From Bacteroidales bacterium (lineage in GTDB: Bacteria > Bacteroidota > Bacteroidia > Bacteroidales > Dysgonomonadaceae), in the NCBI GenBank assembly GCA_012518155.1, contig JAAYTC010000069.1:1-15061 (forward strand): a DNA stretch of 15,061 nucleotides, given 5' to 3'. Positions 7,996 to 15,061 of the stretch are shown here, piece after piece (within the stretch, counting starts at the first letter, position 1; each line of letters begins with the position of its first letter). The notes below the pieces were generated by a model, which was given only the letters and a program-made list of their open reading frames with translations, did not search any database and was not told where the DNA came from. A program made the translations under genes and the position numbers.

Positions 7996-8373
7996 TTATA
8001 GTTCGGATACCTTTACCCAATCGACCCACATTTCGCCCGGCAGGTCTTCGTCGTGTATTTCACCGGGCCAAGTAGGGTTTCCGTTCAGAAGGCCTCCCAG
8101 CGAAAAGTTCAAAATGACATCAAAGGTATACTTGCTGAACGGGTATTGTAGTCGTGTTTCTTCATCGTTTAGGTACATGTTAGCATAACGCCAAGTCTCT
8201 TCTCCGTCCACGTAGAATATCAGTTCCTTTTCCGTTCGGTCTACCGAGTACACGTGGTCTTTTGTTACATCAAAGTTCAGAGGATCAAGAAACTTCACGG
8301 ATGTAAGTTGCGCCGTGCAAAATACAATTACAATTGCTATAACAATAGCAATAAGCCATCCTGTTTTTTTCAT
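7996..8373 (-). CDS. Short membrane-anchored GH16-like fragment (C-terminal half of laminarinase-type fold)
   Basis: This is a 125-residue product. Residues 4-20 form a hydrophobic segment (WLIAIVIAIVIVFC) that could be a signal anchor, but the residue before Cys is Phe, so it is a poor lipobox. From about residue 38 it matches the second half of GH16 family beta-jelly-rolls: HVYSVDRTEKE, LIFYVDGEETW, FDVILNFSLGG and a closing MWVDWVKV. A GH16 domain is usually about 230-250 residues. The first half, with the catalytic E-[IL]-D-x-x-E block, is absent, and only 76 non-coding bases separate this ORF from the upstream gene. It is therefore probably a catalytically dead remnant of a gene with an internal deletion. 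A short binding protein is less likely. It ends the four-gene redox group. Confidence 0.6.
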   Translation of the reverse strand: MKKTGWLIAIVIAIVIVFCTAQLTSVKFLDPLNFDVTKDHVYSVDRTEKELIFYVDGEETWRYANMYLNDEETRLQYPFSKYTFDVILNFSLGGLLNGNPTWPGEIHDEDLPGEMWVDWVKVSEL

Positions 8374-8449
8374 CTCATCTCATTCTACTTTAGTGTATCA
8401 TATTTTTCCTGTTTTCCACAATGGGATACCCAGGAGTTTATGGAAGAGT

Positions 8450-9319
8450 TTATAGTTGTTCCTTACCCGATAAATCCGAGGCTATTTTATTGAAATATTC
8501 GATCGACTCTTTAATATTCGGTACATTGTTTTCCCAATCCGCCTCGTATTCGATCGTGAAATAGCCTTTGAAGTTCTGTCTCTTTAATTCTTCCATCATC
8601 TTTTCCACGTTGAGAATGCCTTCACCCCATATCACATATTCCAATGTTTCTTCTTCCCCTTTGGGTGCAATGTCTTTAAAATGGAGTGAGATGATTTTCC
8701 CCTCTAGCCGTTTCAAGGAAGGTACAGGTTCCAATCCCATTCGTTTGTAATGGCCCACGTCAACACAAGCACCCAATAGAGAGCTTCTCCCTTCGATGCT
8801 GTTGAGCAATATCTCCGGTTTCCAATAAGAGTTTTCGCTGGGATGATTATGAACAGCCACTTTTACTTGATATTTTTCAGCCAGCTGTTCCACTAAGTCC
8901 CAATCTTCACGTGCGGGTTCAGCACTTATAAATTCCATCTCCATATATTTTGCAAACGAAAAGATCGCCTCCCACTCTTCTTTTTGAGCGGTCCATACTC
9001 CCGAGGAAATTATCTTAACGTCGCGTGCTTGAGCTTCTTTTTTAAGAGTTTCCCGTTGCTCCTCGTTCAGTTGATAGCCAAATACAGCATCATTAAACCC
9101 TTCGCCCATTCGTTGTCCTGGGTATATTTCAATGAACTTGACCCCCAGTTCTGCTGTTTTGTCTAAAGCTTCTATGGCCGTGAATAGGTGGAAGGTGTAG
9201 GATTGTACCGAAAGTTGCCATCCTTGCTGTTCGGCTTTCGTTTTCGTACCACTTGACGTACAGCTTGTACTGATCCATAGGCAAAGTAGCAAACCGGTTA
9301 TTATTTTTAATGTTTTCAT
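8450..9319 (-). CDS. Lipoprotein sugar isomerase/epimerase-like TIM barrel (AP endonuclease 2 family)
   Basis: This 289-residue protein starts with a lipoprotein signal (LWISTSC, Cys20) and folds by family as a xylose-isomerase-like TIM barrel (AP_endonuc_2). Likely metal ligands are Glu134 (SAEPA), His157/159 (VHNHP), Asp187-His190 (VDVGH), His213 (LHFKD) and Glu257 (IEYE). Such proteins bind a divalent metal and act on sugars by isomerisation, epimerisation or, in glycoside-oxidising clusters, elimination from 3-keto sugars. The lipoprotein signal is notable, because classical sugar-phosphate isomerases are cytoplasmic. It follows a Tat-exported Gfo/Idh/MocA dehydrogenase by 79 bases, so a role on an oxidised sugar in the periplasm or outer membrane is inferred. 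The exact substrate is unknown. Confidence 0.85.
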   Translation of the reverse strand: MKTLKIITGLLLCLWISTSCTSSGTKTKAEQQGWQLSVQSYTFHLFTAIEALDKTAELGVKFIEIYPGQRMGEGFNDAVFGYQLNEEQRETLKKEAQARDVKIISSGVWTAQKEEWEAIFSFAKYMEMEFISAEPAREDWDLVEQLAEKYQVKVAVHNHPSENSYWKPEILLNSIEGRSSLLGACVDVGHYKRMGLEPVPSLKRLEGKIISLHFKDIAPKGEEETLEYVIWGEGILNVEKMMEELKRQNFKGYFTIEYEADWENNVPNIKESIEYFNKIASDLSGKEQL

Positions 9320-9398
9320 ATTATTATTCTTATTATCATTATTGAATGTTATCTTACTCTGGCATACTCAAGTATAAATTCATTTTTGATAGGCTTAT

Positions 9399-10913
9399 TT
9401 ATTTAGGCATTTCAGGTAACGCAAACCCGTTTTCGTAGGTATGCTCTATCCACTCGTTTGCCATCTCTAAAGCGTTAAATTCGGTGAATCTACGGTCGAA
9501 TTTAGGGTCTCCATCTATTACCGAGTACTCGTCGTGTGCAACGATTTGTATTTTCTCTGTTGGGGATATATTGGTGAATTGCATTTTCTCCCCATCCCAT
9601 TGAAGTTCCCGATGAAGTCCTTGTAAACCAGAAAGCCGCACTGCTAATACACCCATTACTACCATTTCATTAAAAGGTCCTGAAAACCCGAAATGTGATG
9701 AAGCTTCGGTTCTGTTTCCCGGGGACTCTTTGCAAGCCCTTATCCAATCTTGCTCGTGAGCGTTCGTATCCCATATATTGCCGTTACCCCCTTTTACACG
9801 GGGAATGGACGGTTCCGGTTGTTTAAAATCGGCCATTCGGGAGGTGGGCAAAAGGGTCGGATTCATCCCGTAACAACCGGTCATGATTTTTCCTTTTGTC
9901 CCTACCAGAATAATTCCTCCATTCGAGTCACCCATCATTTCTCCATCTTCCAATTCCACCAGTCTGTCGGGGAGTAATCCGCCATCGTACCAATGGACGG
10001 TAACCTCGGGCATATTAATATTCCCTTTTGCCGGCCTATTGGGGAATTTATAGGTCACCTTTTGTGCTTGGGGTGGGGAGTAGAGATTTGACAGCGTTGA
10101 GCTTGCAGAGACACTTATGGGATACTTCAGGTCCAATGCCCAATAAAGAGGATCCATTATATGGCATGCCATATCACCCAATGCACCCGTGCCGAAATCC
10201 CAGAACCCTCTCCAATTCCATGGTGTGTAGGCTGGGTCATACGGTCGTTTTTTTGCCGGCCCAATAAATAGGTCCCAGTCCAATGTTGCCGGAACAGATA
10301 CTCCTCCCTTAGGTTCTCCTAGTCCCTGCGGCCAGATGGGTCGATCTGTCCAACAGTGTGCTTCATACACTTCGCCGATCACCCCTGATTGCACCCATTC
10401 GGCCATCTGGCGGCACCAATCGAAAGAGTTGCCTTGGTTTCCCATTTGCGTTGCCACACGATATTTTTTCGCCAAGTTGGTGAGCAATCTTGATTCATAC
10501 ACTGAATGGGTCAACGGTTTTTGCACGTAAGCGTGTTTACCTAACGTGATAGCATGAGCTGCTACCCCCGCGTGAGTATGATCCGGGGTTGCCACCATGA
10601 TGGCGTCAATGGATTTCCCCATTTGGTCGAGCATAACTCTCCAATCCTTATACTGTTTAGCTTTTGGATAATCGTTGAAGGTCTTGGCCGCGTATTTCGA
10701 GTCAATATCGCATAGTGCTACAATATTTTCAGTGTTCATGTTCGCCAAATTGCGGCGGCCCATACCCCCCACCCCTATTCCGGCAATGTTCAATTTATCG
10801 CTCGGCGAAGTATATCCTTTCGCTTTACCCAATACTGTGTTGGGAACAACGGTGAGTCCCGCGGCTCCGACCGCGGCTGTTTTTAAAAATTGTCTTCTTG
10901 AATAAGTTGTCAT
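9399..10913 (-). CDS. Tat-exported Gfo/Idh/MocA family dehydrogenase
   Basis: This 504-residue protein begins with a twin-arginine signal (SRRQFLK at residues 5-11, then AAVGAAGLTVV). An NAD(P)-binding Rossmann domain follows, with GIGVGG (45-50) and VATPDHTHA (107-115). The usual EKP is replaced by QKP (131-133). The C-terminal alpha/beta domain holds WRGFWDFGTGALGDMACHIMD-like residues around 234-254, where the conserved Gly-Asp-Cys-His cluster lies. By family it oxidises or transiently oxidises a sugar or sugar alcohol, and exported members normally fold with a tightly held nicotinamide cofactor. It lies 16 bases after the FAD oxidoreductase, so the two are almost surely co-transcribed. 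Its partner role with the downstream TIM-barrel lipoprotein is inferred, and the substrate cannot be read from the sequence. Confidence 0.9.
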   Translation of the reverse strand: MTTYSRRQFLKTAAVGAAGLTVVPNTVLGKAKGYTSPSDKLNIAGIGVGGMGRRNLANMNTENIVALCDIDSKYAAKTFNDYPKAKQYKDWRVMLDQMGKSIDAIMVATPDHTHAGVAAHAITLGKHAYVQKPLTHSVYESRLLTNLAKKYRVATQMGNQGNSFDWCRQMAEWVQSGVIGEVYEAHCWTDRPIWPQGLGEPKGGVSVPATLDWDLFIGPAKKRPYDPAYTPWNWRGFWDFGTGALGDMACHIMDPLYWALDLKYPISVSASSTLSNLYSPPQAQKVTYKFPNRPAKGNINMPEVTVHWYDGGLLPDRLVELEDGEMMGDSNGGIILVGTKGKIMTGCYGMNPTLLPTSRMADFKQPEPSIPRVKGGNGNIWDTNAHEQDWIRACKESPGNRTEASSHFGFSGPFNEMVVMGVLAVRLSGLQGLHRELQWDGEKMQFTNISPTEKIQIVAHDEYSVIDGDPKFDRRFTEFNALEMANEWIEHTYENGFALPEMPK

Positions 10914-10929
10914 GATATATTTTTTTTAT

Positions 10930-12645
10930 TTATCCGGGCCATGATGTTTCCACGCCCTGTTTATGCAACATTTGTTGAAAAGTGGATAGTAATTCACGCT
11001 GTTCTCTCACCGCACGGAAAGGCACGTCCGATTTGCTCGCGAAAGCGATTAGTTGACCCACGGCTTCTCCAATACTCCATTCAACCGGATGTAAACGATA
11101 ACAGCCGTTGGTGATGTGGGTTGTGCCAATATTCTTGTTTGCCGGCAACAGGTTGTTCATTCGTTGCGGGAGAAGTGCTCCAAGAGGAATCTGGAAAGGT
11201 AATGATGGGAAATCGATGTAATTATCTCCTCTCGAACTTGGATGTAGGTCGATATGATAATATCCTATGCCCACGCTATCGAAGAATTCCGCTGACTTGT
11301 TTCCCTCTTTCTTGCCGGCTACCATTATTCTATTTTCCGCGCCCACGTGTTCCTCTAGTACCGTGAATACTGCTTTAATTCTCCTTGCCTCTCGGATATA
11401 GGGATATTTTGCCATTCCGTCATCCGTTCCCATGATATCGCCTCGTAGTCTCAATCCGTGCCAACCCGTACCACCGTCCGGTCGCGGGGCTTCGGTTTGC
11501 AGCCAATAAAATAGCGAATGGCTGAGTTGTTTTGCTTTATCAACTGTGCGTTTGAATTCTTCTTCCGAAACATCAATTAAGTTCCCCGGAATAAAATCGT
11601 TCTGTGGCCAGTTCACAATGGTTATATCGCCGTCGTAGGTTCCCCCTAGGAAGTTCTTTTGGTTAATAATTCGTCGATAGTTCCATAAATTCAGCACACC
11701 ATCCGACGATAACCCCTCGGGGTGAAATGCCAGTTTTCTGGGTTCTAGCGTGGAAGGGTTAGAGTAGGTGAGATCAAGCAATCTTCCCGGCCAAGGAGGG
11801 GTCATTTCGGGAGTATAGTTTTTCCAGAAATCGTACCCTTCCGGTGGATTTTGCCTGTTGTCTTTACCCGGTTGATAATCCATCGCGAAGCAAACAGTAA
11901 AAGCTTGATTGTTTTCCGGATTGGCTTGTTCCGCCGCGTGCAATTCGCCCGTGTCATGCTTCGATTCTGCTCCCGTGATGTACTCCGTTCCTGTCAACGG
12001 CAGCATATCGCCGCACTCGGTCGCATCTACGAAAGTGCACCCGGTGAGCGCTGTTCGTTCGCCGCTATGAACATGTTCCACTTCCACATCAAGTACTCGA
12101 TCGTTCGCGTTATTCGCTTGCCGAATCTTGCAATTGGTCATTATTCGCAATTTTCCGCTGCTTTCGTAGGGAGCAAGCATGTCTTTCAAGACGGCCAAGG
12201 CTACTTTGGGTTCGTGGCATAAGCGAGATACACTTCCATCGCCTGGGTTAAGATTTTCCCGTGCACTTGCATTGTCCGTTAGAGGGTAGTTACGCCGATA
12301 GTACTCTCGTACCCTGTTCCTAAATTCCCGGTAGGATTGAGGGGCACCGTGTGTTTCTATCCATTGGTGCTCATCAGGGGGCACTCCTTGTTGCGACAGC
12401 TGTCCACCTATCCAGTCGGTTTCCTCTGTCAAAATCACGCTCAACCCGTTGCGACAACATGCCAGTGCCGCGGCACATCCCCCCATACCCCCTCCAATGA
12501 TAATCACATCTGCTTTGAGTTCACTTGCCTTGCCCTGCACGAGGGGAGTGTTTTTAGTGTTTATTGCCGGATAAGCAATTTCACCACCCGCGACAGTAGC
12601 ACCACCCAACAATGCGCTGTAAGTCAAAAATTTTCGTCGATTCAT
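10930..12645 (-). CDS. Tat-signal FAD-dependent oxidoreductase (FAD_oxidored family)
   Basis: From the ATG at 12645 the protein is 571 residues. It opens with MNRRKFLTYSALLGG, a twin-arginine type signal, which is why I prefer this start over the in-frame ATG at 12684 that adds 13 polar residues. The FAD-binding Rossmann motif is VIIIGGGMGG (48-56 region), followed by TEETDWIGGQLSQQG and VPPDEH, typical of the FAD_oxidored (PF12831) family. Later blocks include VDATECGDMLPL, RLRGDIMGTDDG and TNGCYRLHPVEWSIGEA, the last near the C-terminal FAD contacts. It probably oxidises a secreted or periplasmic carbohydrate-type substrate, or regenerates an electron carrier, but no substrate can be assigned. 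It is first in the group, with the candidate promoter and palindrome upstream, and the next gene begins 16 bases after its stop. Confidence 0.85.
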   Translation of the reverse strand: MNRRKFLTYSALLGGATVAGGEIAYPAINTKNTPLVQGKASELKADVIIIGGGMGGCAAALACCRNGLSVILTEETDWIGGQLSQQGVPPDEHQWIETHGAPQSYREFRNRVREYYRRNYPLTDNASARENLNPGDGSVSRLCHEPKVALAVLKDMLAPYESSGKLRIMTNCKIRQANNANDRVLDVEVEHVHSGERTALTGCTFVDATECGDMLPLTGTEYITGAESKHDTGELHAAEQANPENNQAFTVCFAMDYQPGKDNRQNPPEGYDFWKNYTPEMTPPWPGRLLDLTYSNPSTLEPRKLAFHPEGLSSDGVLNLWNYRRIINQKNFLGGTYDGDITIVNWPQNDFIPGNLIDVSEEEFKRTVDKAKQLSHSLFYWLQTEAPRPDGGTGWHGLRLRGDIMGTDDGMAKYPYIREARRIKAVFTVLEEHVGAENRIMVAGKKEGNKSAEFFDSVGIGYYHIDLHPSSRGDNYIDFPSLPFQIPLGALLPQRMNNLLPANKNIGTTHITNGCYRLHPVEWSIGEAVGQLIAFASKSDVPFRAVREQRELLSTFQQMLHKQGVETSWPG

Positions 12646-12773
12646 CTGATCTGATTTTTTGTTGAGGGTTGCTTCGATTTGCACATTGTTTTTAAAATAT
12701 TGAATACGTGTAAAAAATTGCTTGTGGTTTTCATAAGATGTATCTCTTCTTAGCCTGAATATTAACTTACCTG

Positions 12774-12805
12774 CAAATAAACGCGTTTAATTTTATTAAA
12801 ACAAA
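12774..12805 (-). promoter_or_regulatory. Candidate Bacteroidota sigma promoter for the FAD oxidoreductase group
   Basis: On the minus strand TTTG (12805-12802) is followed after 20 bases by TTTATTTG (12781-12774). This fits the Bacteroides -33 TTTG and -7 TAnnTTTG pattern with one mismatch in the -7 box. The start of transcription would be near 12767, leaving a leader of roughly 120 bases before the ATG at 12645. The surrounding gap (12646-12911) is AT-rich and holds no other gene. Confidence 0.42.
12778..12789. promoter_or_regulatory. Perfect 12-base palindrome overlapping the -7 box, operator candidate
   Basis: TAAACGCGTTTA is a perfect palindrome centred on CG, with two further matching flank pairs (12775-12776 with 12791-12792). 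Palindromes with a central CG are typical of LacI/PurR-type operators. It covers the proximal -7 box and part of the spacer, a position suited to repression. No LacI-type gene lies in the window. Confidence 0.4.
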
Positions 12806-12911
12806 CATTAAAGTAGTGAACTTTATTATATATTACCCAATTGTGTATAGTTGATGCCATTTAAACGAAATGGTACATATAAAGGTGCAGTGATAACGGA
12901 TAAAAGGAGGG

Positions 12912-13640
12912 TTAACTCAAAAAACGTTCCGCGGCAGCCAATGTTACCGGTTTTCCTACATCAACCACGCGAAATCGAGTAGGTACGTGAGACGAGAGGT
13001 TGATTTTGCTGCTAAACTTCACATAAAAGTCGATGATAGAGAATGTATCAGGATAGTCCTGCATAAGGTGAAAAATGGCCGGTTGCATGATATGAATGCC
13101 TGAGAAAGCCAATTTTTGATATTCTGATGGGTTGAAGTTGGGAATGGGCGACTTCACCTCGCCCGTTTTCTCGTTAATCCACCCCTGCAAACGATTGGAT
13201 TCATCAAAAAGTAGGTAACGCGAAGTCTCCCGTACGCTACAAACCAGCGTGGCCGTGGAACTGGATCCTTGGTGGTGTTCCACGAGTTCTCGAAGATCAA
13301 TATTTGAAAGAATATCCACGTTATGAATAAGAAACGGTTGGTTGTCATCAAAAAACCATGACGCCTTTTTGATGGCACCCCCGGTATCAAGCAACTTTTC
13401 CCGCTCATCAGAAAACTCAATTCGAATACCAAATCGATCGTTAGCCAACACGAAGTCGATAATCATATCGGCGAAGTGATGCACGTTGATAATGATTTCG
13501 TTAAAACCGCTCGCTTTCAGTTTTTCGATCGTGTGTTGCAATAGGGGTTTGCCAGATAACGGAACCAGTGCTTTCGGTATGGTATCTGTAAGAGGTTTCA
13601 ACCGGGTTCCCATTCCCGCGGCAAAAATCATCGCTTTCAT
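12912..13640 (-). CDS. murU: Nucleotidyltransferase, probable MurNAc-1-phosphate uridylyltransferase
   Basis: This 242-residue NTP_transferase-family protein has the N-terminal signature FAAGMGTRLKPLTDTIPKAL (residues 6-25, the GxGTRL-x-P-x-T and PK loop that grips the nucleotide). It also has a metal-binding HNVDIL and a DVGKP near the C-terminus. Its size is close to MurU of Pseudomonas (about 220-230), and it lacks the left-handed helix acyltransferase domain of GlmU. MurU converts MurNAc-1-P and UTP to UDP-MurNAc in the recycling route that bypasses fosfomycin-sensitive MurA. The gene lies 59 bases after an amgK-type kinase, whose product is its substrate, and this pairing is the main reason for the specific name. 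A mannose-1-P guanylyltransferase-like role is the alternative. The stop is TAA at 12912. Confidence 0.82.
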   Translation of the reverse strand: MKAMIFAAGMGTRLKPLTDTIPKALVPLSGKPLLQHTIEKLKASGFNEIIINVHHFADMIIDFVLANDRFGIRIEFSDEREKLLDTGGAIKKASWFFDDNQPFLIHNVDILSNIDLRELVEHHQGSSSTATLVCSVRETSRYLLFDESNRLQGWINEKTGEVKSPIPNFNPSEYQKLAFSGIHIMQPAIFHLMQDYPDTFSIIDFYVKFSSKINLSSHVPTRFRVVDVGKPVTLAAAERFLS

Positions 13641-13699
13641 AGGGTTCTCTGTTTTTGGTTTACCATTTCATCGAGCGGCAGGTTTTTTATGGCTCACGT

Positions 13700-15061
13700 T
13701 TATGGCCTGAATTCTTGCTCCAAGTTTTGTTCCCGGTGTACGAGGGTGATTTTTATTCCGAACTTTTTGTGAAGATGCTCGGCTACTCTCTGTGCCGCGT
13801 ATACCGAACGATGTTGGCCCCCCGTGCAACCGAAGGAGATCATAAGATCGGTAAAGTTCCGATCGACGTACCGTTGCACGTGGCGGTCGATCAGCGGGTA
13901 AATACTGTCTAAAAATTTCACCATTTCGCCACCTTCTTCTAAGAATTTTATCACGGGTTCATCCAACCCGTTCACGTTGCTATACCGTTCAAATTTACCG
14001 GGATTGTTGATTGCCCGACAATCGAACACGTACCCGCCGCCATTCCCTGACACGTCGTTCGGAATTCCCTTCTTGTACGAGAAGCTGAACACGCGAACCG
14101 CCAGTGCTTTTTTTCGTGAGTCGGCGAACTGTTTCAACTCCGTCATCTCAGTCAATATGCTGTGCAAGTAAGGGTAGTCGCCTATGCCTTCCTTCAAAAG
14201 GTCTCGCAGGTTATCTAGGGCAAAAGGGATGCTTTGAATAAAATGAGGCTTCTTCTCGAAATATCCGCGGAAGCCGTAAGCACCCAGTACTTGGAGTGTA
14301 CGGAAAAGCACGAATAGGCGTAACTGTTTCAGAAAGCTGCCTTCGTCAACTTGCCGGTGTTTGCGAAGCGATGAAATATAGGTTTGAACAAGTTCGTCGC
14401 GTAGCTCTTCGGGGAAATTTGCTTTTGCCTGCCACAAGAACGAAGCCACGTCGTAATAGACGGGGCCTTTCCTTCCTCCTTGAAAATCGATAAAGTAGGG
14501 AGTAGTGCCATCCACCAGCATCACGTTGCGCGATTGAAAATCGCGGTACAGGAACGTATCCGGTTGATCTTGCAACAGGTTCTTGGCCAGCTTCTCGAAA
14601 TCGTTCTCTAACAGATCTTCCCTGAAGTCCATGCCGGTGGTTTTCAGGAAATTGTATTTGAAATAATTCAGATCCCAGTGAACCGATCGTTTGTCGAACT
14701 CGGCCAGGGGATAGCAGGCATTAAAGTCGAGTCCCTTCGCTCCTTTCACCTGAAAATCGGCCAGCACGGCTATGGTTTCGTGCAGCAATTCCTTCTCGTC
14801 GTGACTGAATACCCCGGTAAGCCTTCCTCCCTTGATGGCATCAAACAGGATGGTGTCGCCCAGGTCCTGCTGGATATAAAACATCTCGTCGTCCGAAACA
14901 GCGAGGACTTCGGGGACATTTAATCCTGTCTTGTGAAAATGGCGTGAAAGTTCAATAAACGCCCGGTTCTCGTCGCGCGATTCGCCGTGAACACCAATCA
15001 ACGAGAGGCCGCCGCTTTTAAGCCGGTAATACCTCCGGTTTGATCCTGATGAAGGCAATGC
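13700..15061 (-). CDS. amgK: AmgK-like amino-sugar kinase fused to RapZ C-terminal domain, 5' end cut by window
   Basis: The frame is open at base 15061; the leucine codon (TTG) near 15058 is internal, so the true start is outside. The visible 453 residues hold two parts. Residues about 1-310 are an aminoglycoside-phosphotransferase-type kinase: SGSNRRYYRL nucleotide loop, catalytic YRDFQSRN (Asp173) and metal-binding FIDFQGG (Asp191). Residues about 315-450 match the C-terminal domain of RapZ, including VFDCRAINNPG, GLDEPV and GCTGGQHRSVY (410-420). The N-terminal P-loop domain of RapZ is absent. AmgK phosphorylates the anomeric carbon of MurNAc/GlcNAc, feeding the adjacent MurU. In E. coli the RapZ C-terminal domain senses GlcN6P and binds small RNA. 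Here it may be an allosteric amino-sugar sensor, which is inference. Confidence 0.85.
   Translation of the reverse strand, partial: ALPSSGSNRRYYRLKSGGLSLIGVHGESRDENRAFIELSRHFHKTGLNVPEVLAVSDDEMFYIQQDLGDTILFDAIKGGRLTGVFSHDEKELLHETIAVLADFQVKGAKGLDFNACYPLAEFDKRSVHWDLNYFKYNFLKTTGMDFREDLLENDFEKLAKNLLQDQPDTFLYRDFQSRNVMLVDGTTPYFIDFQGGRKGPVYYDVASFLWQAKANFPEELRDELVQTYISSLRKHRQVDEGSFLKQLRLFVLFRTLQVLGAYGFRGYFEKKPHFIQSIPFALDNLRDLLKEGIGDYPYLHSILTEMTELKQFADSRKKALAVRVFSFSYKKGIPNDVSGNGGGYVFDCRAINNPGKFERYSNVNGLDEPVIKFLEEGGEMVKFLDSIYPLIDRHVQRYVDRNFTDLMISFGCTGGQHRSVYAAQRVAEHLHKKFGIKITLVHREQNLEQEFRP

Noticed and set aside
9320..9398. AT-rich near-repeat (ATTATTATTCTTATTATCATTATT) before the TIM-barrel gene
   Set aside because: It is an imperfect low-complexity run typical of AT-rich spacers, without a promoter box or tandem unit I can define.
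15056..15058. TTG as start codon of the kinase fusion
   Set aside because: The frame is open to the window edge and the upstream codon is sense, so this is an internal leucine of a gene cut by the window.

Overview
The window reads as a chromosomal segment of a Bacteroidota, probably Bacteroidales. The evidence is a SusC-type TonB-dependent transporter fragment, RenBP-type NanE, lipoprotein glycoside hydrolases, Tat-exported Gfo/Idh/MocA and FAD enzymes, TTTG/TAnnTTTG-like promoter spacing and an AmgK kinase fused to a RapZ C-terminal domain. A Dysgonomonadaceae-like source (Petrimonas/Proteiniphilum type) is only a guess. Every gene I support is on the minus strand, so transcription runs from high to low coordinates. 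I see no rRNA, tRNA, CRISPR array or insertion sequence.

Right block (12912-15061): a truncated amgK-rapZ fusion followed by murU, which together form the MurNAc/GlcNAc salvage route to UDP-MurNAc in cell-wall recycling. Next, after a 266-base gap with a candidate promoter and a 12-base palindrome, comes a four-gene group (12645 down to 7996). It holds a Tat-signal FAD oxidoreductase, a Tat-signal Gfo/Idh/MocA dehydrogenase, a lipoprotein TIM-barrel sugar isomerase/lyase-like protein and a short membrane-anchored GH16 C-terminal fragment. All carry export or membrane signals, which suggests an extracytoplasmic redox route for processing a glycoside.

Left block (7798 down to 1): a sialic acid (Neu5Ac) utilisation locus like those of Bacteroides fragilis and Tannerella forsythia. 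In transcription order it holds nanE, a nanO (SusC-like) fragment, a nanS (sialate O-acetylesterase) fragment, a GH20 beta-hexosaminidase, nanM, nanT and nanA, the last cut by the window edge. These would trim and de-acetylate host glycans, mutarotate free Neu5Ac, import it, cleave it to ManNAc and pyruvate, and epimerise ManNAc to GlcNAc.

The locus is visibly damaged. The N-terminal third or less of nanO is joined directly to the C-terminal part of nanS near 5878-5884, so the rest of nanO, any SusD partner and the front of nanS are missing. The nanS remnant and the hexosaminidase each also carry a frameshift that one extra base in a homopolymer (A7, G8) would repair. Either this is a decaying or rearranged locus, or the contig has homopolymer errors plus a chimeric join. 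Sampled base composition is clearly GC-richer on the left of the join than on the right, so the join deserves direct checking.
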